Part shown: in pieces, positions 9,885 to 19,148 of the stretch
How the letters are laid out: each line of letters begins with the position of its first letter
How positions within the stretch are numbered: the stretch's first letter is position 1
DNA from: Urophycis tenuis
Lineage: Eukaryota; Chordata; Actinopteri; Gadiformes; Phycidae
Length of the DNA stretch: 64,000 bases
Reading direction: 5' to 3'
NCBI GenBank assembly: GCA_036785325.1
Contig: JAXIVH010000037.1
Location: 3,156,689 to 3,220,688, forward strand
Position numbers and translations under genes: made by a program
The notes under the pieces: generated by a model
The model's database searches: none
What the model was told of the DNA's origin: nothing
What the model saw: the letters and a program-made list of their open reading frames with translations, nothing else

Positions 9885-12238
9885 GGTATGTTTTTAGCTG
9901 CTGGGTAGACTTCAGTCAACCTGACACAGTTTTGTCTGTGAGCAACTAAATTGCTCGGGGATGGGCTCATTATAATCGGGGAAATCTAAGCTTTCCAACG
10001 GCGTATGGCAAGTCTATATTCACCAAAGGGTCGTTGAAATACTAAGGTAATTAATTTGTGTTCTGTAAGGAAAGATTGATGTTAATTGAAACGTTGAAGG
10101 TATGTTTTTAGCTGCTGGGTAGACTTCAGTCAACCTGAAGCAGTTTTGTCTCTGAGCAACCAAATTGCTGGCGGATGGGCTCATTTTAAGCAGGGAAATC
10201 TAAGCTTTTCAACGGCGTATGGCAAGACTATATTGACTCATGGGTCGTTGAAATACTAAGATAATTAATTAGTGTTCTGTAAGGAAAGATTGATGTTAAT
10301 TGAAACGTTGAAGGTATGTTTTTAGCTGCTGGGTAGACTTCACTCAACCTGACACAGTTTTGTCTGTGAGCAACCAAATTGCTCGGGGATGGGCTCATTA
10401 TAAGCGGGGAAATCTAAGCTTTCCAACGGCGTATGGCAAGACTATATTCACCAAAGGGTCGTTGAAATACTAAGGTAATTAATTTGTGTTCTGTAAGGAA
10501 AGATTGATGTTAATTGAAACGTTTAAGGTATGTTTTTAGCTGCTGGGTAGACTTCAGTCAACCTGACGCAGTTTAGTCTGTGATCAACCAGACTGCTGGC
10601 GGATGGGCTCATTTTAAGCGGGGAAATCTAAGCTTTTCAACGGCGTATGGCAAGACTATATTCACCAAAGGGCCGTTGAAAAACTAAGCTAATTAATTTG
10701 TGTTCTGTAAGGAAAGATTGATGTTAATTGAAACGTTAAAGGTATGTTTTTAGCTGCTGGGTAGACTTCATTCAACCTGACGCAGTTTAGTCTGTGATCA
10801 ACCAGACTGCTCGAGGATGGGCTCATTTTAAGCGGGGAAATCTAAGCTTTCCAACGGCGTATGGCAAGACTATATTGACTCATGGGTCGTTGAAATACTA
10901 AGATAATTAATTAGTGTTCTGTAAGGAAAGATTGATGTTAATTGAAATGTTGAAGGTATGTTTTTAGCTGCTGGGTAGACTTCACTCAACCTGACACAGT
11001 TTTGTCTGTGAGCAACCAAATTGCTCGGGGATGGGCTCATTATAATCGGGGAAATCTAAGCTTTCCAACGGCGTATGGCAAGTCTATATTCACCAAAGGG
11101 TCGTTGAAATACTAAGGTAATTAATTTGTGTTCTGTAAGGAAAGATTGATGTTAATTGAAACGTTGAAGGTATGTTTTTAGCTGCTGGGTAGACTTCAGT
11201 CAACCTGAAGCAGTTTTGTCTCTGAGCAACCAAATTGCTGGCGGATGGGCTCATTTTAAGCAGGGAAATCTAAGCTTTTCAACGGCGTATGGCAAGACTA
11301 TATTGACTCATGGGTCGTTGAAATACTAAGATAATTAATTAGTGTTCTGTAAGGAAAGATTGATGTTAATTGAAACGTTGAAGGTATGTTTTTAGCTGCT
11401 GGGTAGACTTCACTCAACCTGACACAGTTTTGTCTGTGAGCAACCAAATTGCTCGGGGATGGGCTCATTATAAGCGGGGAAATCTAAGCTTTCCAACGGC
11501 GTATGGCAAGACTATATTCACCAAAGGGTCGTTGAAATACTAAGGTAATTAATTTGTGTTCTGTAAGGAAAGATTGATGTTAATTGAAACGTTTAAGGTA
11601 TGTTTTTAGCTGCTGGGTAGACTTCAGTCAACCTGACGCAGTTTAGTCTGTGATCAACCAGACTGCTGGCGGATGGGCTCATTTTAAGCGGGGAAATCTA
11701 AGCTTTTCAACGGCGTATGGCAAGACTATATTCACCAAAGGGCCGTTGAAAAACTAAGCTAATTAATTTGTGTTCTGTAAGGAAAGATTGATGTTAATTG
11801 AAACGTTAAAGGTATGTTTTTAGCTGCTGGGTAGACTTCATTCAACCTGACGCAGTTTAGTCTGTGATCAACCAGACTGCTCGAGGATGGGCTCATTTTA
11901 AGCGGGGAAATCTAAGCTTTCCAACGGCGTATGGCAAGACTATATTGACTCATGGGTCGTTGAAATACTAAGATAATTAATTAGTGTTCTGTAAGGAAAG
12001 ATTGATGTTAATTGAAATGTTGAAGGTATGTTTTTAGCTGCTGGGTAGACTTCACTCAACCTGACACAGTTTTGTCTGTGAGCAACCAAATTGCTCGGGG
12101 ATGGGCTCATTATAAGCGGGGAAATCTAAGCTTTCCAACGGCTTATGGCAAGACTATATTCACCAAAGGGTCGTTGAAATACTAAGGTAATAAATTTGTG
12201 TTCTGTAAGGAAAGATTGATGTTAATTGAAACGTTGAA
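9885..12238 (+). repeat. Five-monomer (1,070-bp) higher-order satellite repeat
   Basis: The private variant AAATGTTGAAGGTATG recurs at 9885, 10955 and 12025, exactly 5 x 214 = 1,070 bp apart. Neighbouring variants (ATTATAATCGGGG, AAGTCTATATTCACC, GGGCCGTTGAAAAACTAAG) recur in the same order in the first two units. The third copy is partial and reads ATTATAAGCGGGG instead. This is a local tandem amplification of five monomers. Confidence 0.85.
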
Positions 12239-12427
12239 GGTATGTTTTTAGCTGCTGGGTAGACTTCAGTCAACCTGAAGCAGTTTTGTCTCTGAGCAAC
12301 CATATTGCTGGCGGATGGGCTCATTTTAAGCAGGGAAATCTAAGCTTTTCAACGGCGTATGGCAAGACTATATTCACCAAAGGGCCGTTGAAATACTAAG
12401 CTAATTAATTTCTGTTCTTTATTGAAA

Positions 12428-12446
12428 GAAAGCTTAGATTTCCCCG
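12428..12446 (-). repeat. Inverted 19-nt satellite scrap at the boundary of the two arrays
   Basis: GAAAGCTTAGATTTCCCCG is the exact reverse complement of part of the 214-bp monomer (CGGGGAAATCTAAGCTTTC). It lies between the last direct-orientation satellite bases (ending ATTGAAAG) and the first base of the macrosatellite (GACCAAGACCAGCCCC). It marks the breakpoint that joined the two arrays. Confidence 0.85.
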
Positions 12447-13396
12447 ACCAAGACCAGCCCCGATCAGCGGTGCCTTCCCAGTCGGTCCCAGGGTAGGAAA
12501 GGCCAAGGCCAGCCGCGACTAAGCACTGCCTCCCTGGCCCCTCCAGGACCCCATGCCGAACAGCCTGTTAATAACAATTCCTGTGCCCCATACACCGCGC
12601 GACTACAGAGATTGTGTAGGAAGTTGACCTTAGAGAAGACTCAATGGCTTACTTTCCTCACCCAAAACAACAATTTCTTGGGGTAGTCTATTCTCGCCGT
12701 AGGTACTTCGGTAATGGGTTTTTTTGTGAAAAGTTTTCCGGATGAAATGCATGCTGGGTAATTGTCTTCTTCCTCCAATATGTCAAGTGTAGGTTAAGGT
12801 TAGGGTAGATTTAGGGGTAGAGTTAGCAGTTAACCTTAACGTTAGGTTTGATGTAAATGGGAGGGGTTGCGGTTAGGGTTAAGGTTAGGGCTGAGGTTAG
12901 GGTTAGGTATAAGGTTACGGTTTAGGGTTAAGGTTAGGGTTAAGGTTAGGGTTACGGTTAGGGCTAAGGTTAGGGCTAAGGTTAGAGCAAGGGTTAGGGT
13001 TAGCGTTACGGTTAGGGTAAGGTTAGGGTTAGGGTTAGAGGTTAGGGGTTAGGGGTTAGGGTTAAGATGAGGGCTGAGGTTAGGGTTAGGTTTAAGGTTA
13101 GGGATAAGGTTAGGGTTGGGGTTACGGCTGAGATTGGGGTTAAGGTTAGGGTTGAGGTTAGGGTTAGTGTTATGGATAAGGTTAGGTTAAGTGTTAGGGC
13201 CAAGGTTAGGGTTAAGGTTATGGTTAAGATTAGGGTTAGGGCTAGAATTAGGGTTAGGGCTAAGGTTAGGGTTAGGGTTATGGCTGAGGTTAGGGTTAAG
13301 GTTAGGTTTGAGGTTAGTGTTAAGGTTAGGGCCAAGGTTAGGGTTAGGGTTAAGGTTAGGGTTAGGGCTAAGGTTAGGGTTAGGGTTAGGGTTGGG
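12447..13396 (+). repeat. Macrosatellite unit 0, truncated left end
   Basis: The unit starts inside the GC-rich third of the core, at a point equal to about 14235 of the next unit, so about 840 bp of core are missing. It carries GATCAGCGG where full units read GACCAGCGG. Its telomere-like block (12791-13396) is about 260 bp shorter than in other units, because sequence between GGTTAGGGTTA and TTAGGGTTGGG is lost. There is no L module; the block runs straight into the next core. It is the most divergent unit, as expected at an array edge. Confidence 0.9.
13377..13396 (+). other. Canonical G-quadruplex motif
   Basis: Four G-triplets separated by TTA, TTA and TT occur here, created where the shortened telomere-like block of unit 0 joins the next core. 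Most other blocks have their G-runs interrupted by AAGG or GAGG hexamers and so have fewer perfect motifs. Confidence 0.7.
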
Positions 13397-16160
13397 TTCG
13401 TTAGAGTTATCTCGATGACCCCCCCCACCTCATCCAACGACTCGGTAGTTGAATAGGGGATCAAAGGCAGTTGCACTCGCCAATATCTAGTCATCCGCAG
13501 CTCTCTTTTCCCATATTACCAAGAATGAAGTAAAACGAAATGGTTATCTGTCTTGTTGTGATATAACCGCTGATTTGGAGATATGGACTTGTTTTTCCTT
13601 TTCCCAAAGGTTTTCTTTGTTCCAAGATGAAGGTCAATCTAGTTTGATTGAAGGTACTTCCAATGCATTGGTATATTTACTTATTTGAATAAAGACGAGT
13701 CACAGCTGGAGTGAGACTTTTCTTTTCCATTTCTATTTGAGTATAAACGTGCTATCGAAATATTAGGACACGTCATCAGTAGTGGACCCTGGGATCATAG
13801 GGTGTTTCTGGCCATTGTCACTATACACCCTCACCCAAGGGAGGCCCCCCCGAGAGTGATCAATTCTCAAGGTGTGTCGTTTCCGAAATGGAATTGGTAT
13901 TGGGTTTAAGCTTTTTCAAGGAGTGATCATTTGTTGAGGTAACGTCGAGGTAAGTAAAGGTAAGTAAAACACTTTTTAGGATACATTGTTTTGGTTATGG
14001 AGAGGAGGGGGCACATACTTACCCCCTGACCAGCACAAACCAGTTGTTAACACCGCTAGGTAGCCCTGGTTTGGCCAATCAGGGCCGGAGCTTGGTTCTT
14101 GTCCTCTGTTGGGTCCAGATGAACTAGCAGAAAACTGGGGTCACGAAGGACCGAGGCCAGCCGTGACAAAGCACTGCCTCCACGGTCCCCCAATGCAGCT
14201 ATCCTCAGCGATGGGTGTCCAGACCTAGGAAAGACCAAGACCAGCCCCGACCAGCGGTGCCTTCCCAGTCGGTCCCAGGGTAGGAAAGGCCAAGGCCAGC
14301 CGCGACTAAGCACTGCCTCCCTGGCCCCTCCAGGACCCCATGCCGAACAGCCTGTTAATAACAATTCCTGTGCCCCATACACCGCGCGACTACAGAGATT
14401 GTGTAGGAAGTTGACCTTAGAGAAGACTCAATGGCTTACTTTCCTCACCCAAAACAACAATTTCTTGGGGTAGTCTATTCTCGCCGTAGGTACTTCGGTA
14501 ATGTTTTTTTTTGTGAAAAGTTTTCCGGATGAAATGCATGCTGGGTAATTGTCTTCTTCCTCCAATATGTCAAGTGTAGGTTAAGGTTAGGGTAGATTTA
14601 GGGGTAGAGTTAGCAGTTAACCTTAACGTTAGGTTTGAAGTAAATGGGAGGGGTTGCGGTTAGGGTTAAGGTTAGGGCTGAGGTTAGGGTTAGGTATAAG
14701 GTTACGGTTTAGGGTTAAGGTTAGGGTTAAGGTTAGGGTTACGGTTAGGGCTAAGGTTAGGGCTAAGGTTAGAGTAAGGGTTAGGGTTAGCGTTACGGTT
14801 AGGGTAAGGTTAGGGTTAGGGTTAGAGGTTAGGGGTTAGGGGTTAGGGTTAAGATGAGGGCTGAGGTTAGGGCTGAGGTTAGGGTTAGGTTTAAGGTTAG
14901 GGATAAGGATAGGGTTGGGGTTACGGCTGAGATTGGGGTTAAGGTTAGGGTTGAGGTTAGGGTTAGTGTTATGGATAAGGTTAGGTTAAGTGTTAGGGCC
15001 AAGGTTAGGGTTAAGGTTATGGTTAAGATTAGGGTTAGGGCTAGAATTAGGGTTAGGGCTAAGGTTAGGGTTAGGGTTATGGCTGAGGTTAGGGTTAAGG
15101 TTAGGTTTGAGGTTAGTGTTAAGGTTAGGGCCAAGGTTAGGGTTAGGGTTAAGGTTAGGGTTAGGGCTAAGGTAAGGGTTAGGGTTATGGCTGAGGCTAG
15201 GGTTAGGGCTAAAGTTAGGGCAAAGGTTAGAGTTAGGGTTAGCGTTAGAGTTAGGGTAGGGTTAGTGTTGGAGGTTAGGGTAGGCTTAGGGTTAGAGTTA
15301 GAGTAGGGGTTAGGGTTAGAGTTAGAGTAGGGGTTAGGGTTAGTGTTAAGGCTAAGGTTAGGGGTTGAGGTTAGTGTTAAGATTAGGGCCAAGGTAAGGG
15401 TTAGTGTTAGGGTTGAGTTAGGGTTAGGGCTAAGGTTAGGCCTATGGTTAGGGTTGGGGTTGAGGTTATCCCTAGGGTTAGAGTTAGAGCTAGAGATTGA
15501 GTAAGGTAGAGTCAAGGTGAGACAGTCTGTACGGACTGAACTCACCCCCGCCGGATCGGGCTAGTACACTCTATCTCCCACAACTCCCTCATTTCCATGA
15601 GGGAAGACAGGGGAGAAGAGATGGGAGGAGTATATATATTTAATATATTTTTTTTTAGTAAATAAATACATCGAGAGACTCACAGCTGGAGTGGGTTTTA
15701 ATCTTTGTATTCAAGGTTGTTCCTCCTCTTTTGATTCCTCGCTGGTGGTGCGTCGTCTCCACCTAGTGGTCGTTTTGTGAAGAAGAGTTATAGAAATAGA
15801 AATAGAAATACTCTATTGTTCCCAGGTTGGGAAATTGCATTAATAGGTAAGTAATAATAATAATAATAGGTAATTGCAATAGTTGGTAAGGTAATCTATA
15901 TTTAATTTATTTATTTATATTTGTATATTTATTTAGTCTATTTATTTATTCATTTTTGTTTATTTATTTATTTAGATAAAGAGGATCACAGCTGGAGTGA
16001 GTTTTTAGTCTTTGTGTTAAAGGCTGGTTGCCTTCTTTTGATTCTTCAGTGGTGGTCCATCGCCTCCATCTAGTGGTCGTTTTGTGAATAACAGTTGGTA
16101 AGGTAATATAAATGGGTTGTGTAGAGAGCCCGTTCTTTCGATGGCCCTGGCTCGGTTAGG
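13397..16160 (+). repeat. Macrosatellite unit 1, long (2,764 bp)
   Basis: Core 13397-14577, telomere-like block from 14578, L module (702-bp allele) 15459-16160. Diagnostic core bases are GATATGGAC, GATGAAGG and TTTTTCAAGG. The poly-T after GGTAATG is longer than in most units. With unit 2 it corresponds to units 4-5 at an exact offset of 5,752 bp. The minus-strand 108-codon frame in the core (14056-14382) is treated as a shadow. Confidence 0.95.
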
Positions 16161-18209
16161 TTCGTTAGAGTTATCTCGATGACCCCCCCCACCTCATCCA
16201 ACGACTCGGTAGTTGAATAGGGGATCAAAGGCAGTTGCACTCGCCAATATCTAGTCATCCGCAGCTCTCTTTTCCCATATTACCAAGAATGAAGTAAAAC
16301 GAAATGGTTATCTGTCTTGTTGTGATATAACCGCTGATTTGGAGATATAGACTTGTTTTTCCTTTTCCCAAAGGTTTTCTTTGTTCCAAGATGGAGGTCA
16401 ATCTAGTTTGATTGAAGGTACTTCCAATGCATTGGTATATTTACTTATTTGAATAAAGACGAGTCACAGCTGGAGTGAGACTTTTCTTTTCCATTTCTAT
16501 TTGAGTATAAACGTGCTATCGAAATATTAGGACACGTCATCAGTAGTGGACCCTGGGATCATAGGGTGTTTCTGGCCATTGTCACTATACACCCTCACCC
16601 AAGGGAGGCCCCCCCGAGAGTGATCAATTCTCAAGGTGTGTCGTTTCCGAAATGGAATTGGTATTGGGTTTAAGCTTTTTTAGGAGTGATCATTTGTTGA
16701 GGTAACGTCGAGGTAAGTAAAGGTAAGTAAAACACTTTTTAGGATACATTGTTTTGGTTATGGAGAGGAGGGGGCACATACTTACCCCCTGACCAGCACA
16801 AACCAGTTGTTAACACCGCTAGGTAGCCCTGGTTTGGCCAATCAGGGCCGGAGCTTGGTTCTTGTCCTCTGTTGGGTCCAGATGAACTAGCAGAAAACTG
16901 GGGTCACGAAGGACCGAGGCCAGCCGTGACAAAGCACTGCCTCCACGGTCCCCCAATGCAGCTATCCTCAGCGATGGGTGTCCAGACCTAGGAAAGACCA
17001 AGACCAGCCCCGACCAGCGGTGCCTTCCCAGTCGGTCCCAGGGTAGGAAAGGCCAAGGCCAGCCGCGACTAAGCACTGCCTCCCTGGCCCCTCCAGGACC
17101 CCATGCCGAACAGCCTGTTAATAACAATTCCTGTGCCCCATACACCGCGCGACTACAGAGATTGTGTAGGAAGTTGACCTTAGAGAAGACTCAATGGCTT
17201 ACTTTCCTCACCCAAAACAACAATTTCTTGGGGTAGTCTATTCTCGCCGTAGGTACTTCGGTAATGGGTTTTTTTGTGAAAAGTTTTCCGGATGAAATGC
17301 ATGCTGGGTAATTGTCTTCTTCCTCCAATATGTCAAGTGTAGGTTAAGGTTAGGGTAGATTTAGGGGTAGAGTTAGCAGTTAACCTTAACGTTAGGTTTG
17401 AAGTAAATGGGAGGGGTTGCGGTTAGGGTTAAGGTTAGGGCTGAGGTTAGGGTTAGGTATAAGGTTACGGTTTAGGGTTAAGGTTAGGGTTAAGGTTAGG
17501 GTTACGGTTAGGGCTAAGGTTAGGGCTAAGGTTAGAGTAAGGGTTAGGGTTAGCGTTACGGTTAGGGTAAGGTTAGGGTTAGGGTTAGAGGTTAGGGGTT
17601 AGGGGTTAGGGTTAAGATGAGGGCTGAGGTTAGGGTTAGGTTTAAGGTTAGGGATAAGGTTAGGGTTGGGGTTACGGCTGAGATTGGGGTTAAGGTTAGG
17701 GTTGAGGTTAGGGTTAGTGTTATGGATAAGGTTAGGTTAAGTGTTAGGGCCAAGGTTAGGGTTAAGGTTATGGTTAAGATTAGGGTTAGGGCTAGAATTA
17801 GGGTTAGGGCTAAGGTTAGGGTTAGGGTTATGGCTGAGGTTAGGGTTAAGGTTAGGTTTGAGGTTAGTGTTAAGGTTAGGGCCAAGGTTAGGGTTAGGGT
17901 TAAGGTTAGGGTTAGGGCTAAGGTTAGGGTTAGGGTTATGGCTGAGGCTAGGGTTAGGGCTAAAGTTAGGGCAAAGGTTAGAGTTAGGGTTAGCGTTAGA
18001 GTTAGGGTAGGGTTAGTGTTGGAGGTTAGGGTAGGCTTAGGGTTAGAGTTAGAGTAGGGGTTAGGGTTAGAGTTAGAGTAAGGGTTAGGGTTAGTGTTAA
18101 GGCTAAGGTTAGGGGTTGAGGTTAGTGTTAAGATTAGGGCCAAGGTAAGGGTTAGTGTTAGGGTTGAGTTAGGGTTAGGGCTAAGGTTAGGCCTATGGTT
18201 AGGGTTGGG
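16161..18209 (+). repeat. Macrosatellite unit 2, short (2,049 bp)
   Basis: Core 16161-17340 and telomere-like block 17341-18209, which ends GGTTAGGGTTGGG and joins the next core directly, with no L module. Core bases are GATATAGAC, GATGGAGG and TTTTTTAGG. Same length as units 5, 10 and 20. Confidence 0.95.
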
Positions 18210-19148
18210 TTCGTTAGAGTTATCTCGATGACCCCCCCCACCTCATCCAACGACTCGGTAGTTGAATAGGGGATCAAAGGCAGTTGCACTCGCCAATATC
18301 TAGTCATCCGCAGCTTATACCTAACCGTAACCTTATACCTAACCCTAACCTCAGCCCTAAGGCTGAGGTTAGGGTTAGGTATAAGGTTACGGTTTAGGGT
18401 TAAGGTTAGGGTTAAGGTTAGGGTTACGGTTAGGGCTAAGGTTAGGGCTAAGGTTAGAGTAAGGGTTAGGGTTAGCGTTACGGTTAGGGTAAGGTTAGGG
18501 TTAGGGTTAGAGGTTAGGGGTTAGGGTTAAGATGAGGGCTGAGGTTAGGGTTAAGGTTAGGGCTGAGGTTAGGGTTAGGTTTAAGGTTAGGGATAAGGTT
18601 AGGGTTGGGGTTACGGCTGAGATTGGGGTTAAGGTTAGGGTTGAGGTTAGGGTTAGTGTTATGGATAAGGTTAGGTTAAGTGTTAGGGCCAAGGTTAGGG
18701 TTAAGGTTATGGTTAAGATTAGGGTTAGGGCTAGAATTAGGGTTAGGGCTAAGGTTAGGGTTAGGGTTATGGCTGAGGTTAGGGTTAAGGTTAGGTTTGA
18801 GGTTAGTGTTAAGGTTAGGGCCAAGGTTAGGGTTAGGGTTAAGGTTAGGGTTAGGGCTAAGGTTAGGGTTAGGGTTATGGCTGAGGCTAGGGTTAGGGCT
18901 AAAGTTAGGGAAAAGGTTAGAGTTAGGGTTAGCGTTAGAGTTAGGGTAGGGTTAGTGTTGGAGGTTAGGGTAGGCTTAGGGTTAGAGTTAGAGTAGGGGT
19001 TAGGGTTAGAGTTAGAGTAGGGGTTAGGGTTAGTGTTAAGGCTAAGGTTAGGGGTTGAGGTTAGTGTTAAGATTAGGGCCAAGGTAAGGGTTAGTGTTAG
19101 GGTTGAGTTAGGGTTAGGGCTAAGGTTAGGCCTATGGTTAGGGTTGGG
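18210..19148 (+). repeat. Macrosatellite unit 3, rearranged mini-unit (939 bp)
   Basis: Only the first 106 bp of a core are present (18210-18315, up to CCGCAGCT). The rest of the core, over 1 kb, is missing. In its place is a short stretch of telomere-like repeat in the opposite orientation (about 18316-18356), forming a perfect hairpin with the normal block that resumes at 18361 and runs to 19148. The resumed block lacks its first 100 bases or so. AAAGTTAGGGAAAAGG at about 18900 is a private variant. Confidence 0.95.
18323..18394. repeat. Perfect 34-bp inverted repeat with 4-nt loop
   Basis: The left arm 18323-18356 (begins AACCGTAACC, ends CCTCAGCC) is the exact reverse complement of the right arm 18361-18394 (begins GGCTGAGG, ends TTACGGTT). 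The loop is CTAA. With a one-base bulge the stem can extend a few pairs further. The arms are telomere-like sequence facing outward (C-rich strand then G-rich strand). Foldback template switching or a nick-and-snap-back event would make such a joint; an assembly artefact is also possible. Confidence 0.95.

Larger units (their letters stand above)
3260..12428 (+). repeat. 214-bp satellite, main block (about 43 monomers)
   Basis: Anchors GGTATGTTTTTAGC run from 3275 to 9481 in 29 exact steps of 214 bp. After one 190-bp step to 9671, 12 further exact 214-bp steps reach 12239. All monomers are head to tail. The fixed length with many point differences shows that substitution, not slippage, drives monomer divergence. 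Variable sites include GAGCAACCAAATTG versus GATCAACCAGACTG, GGCTCATTTTAAG versus GGCTCATTATAAG, and GACTCATGGG versus CACCAAAGGG. The length and homogeneity fit centromeric or pericentromeric satellite, but I saw no clear CENP-B box. No gene is present. Confidence 0.97.

Noticed and set aside
1006..12428. CRISPR-like reading of the 214-bp array
   Set aside because: The whole 214 bp is repeated with scattered substitutions; there are no unique spacers between short repeats. It is ordinary satellite DNA.
14011..14150. U1 snRNA-like pieces: ATACTTACC at 14015-14023 and TCACGAAGG at 14141-14149
   Set aside because: Both 9-mers occur in U1 snRNA but there they lie about 20 bases apart, while here they are about 125 bases apart with unrelated sequence between. 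No Sm site or stem-loop pattern follows.
14228..14340. Weak likeness to the antisense strand of 5S rRNA (TTCCCAG-CGGTC and CCAAG...CCAG-CCGCGAC)
   Set aside because: Matches are short and need many gaps, and the internal control region order is not preserved. The stretch is better explained as copies of its own 50-bp motif.
14056..14382. 108-codon minus-strand open frame conserved in 21 units
   Set aside because: Conservation reflects recent array amplification, since the nucleotide sequence around it is equally conserved. The stretch is a GC-rich internal triplication, which favours open frames, and I recognise no family.
14829..15545. Long Thr/Leu/Asn/Pro-rich frames on the minus strand and Val/Arg/Lys-rich frames on the plus strand, recurring in every unit
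   Set aside because: They are translations of TTAGGG-type hexamers. A 6-bp repeat keeps the same two-codon pattern in each frame and rarely makes stops, so both strands stay open at once. Lengths change with repeat number, and no initiation context or domain is present.
15459..15640. Possible tRNA-derived SINE head on the minus strand of the L module (TAGCCCGATCCGG and GAGTTCAGTCC)
   Set aside because: Neither box fits the pol III A-box or B-box consensus at the invariant positions, and their spacing is too short.
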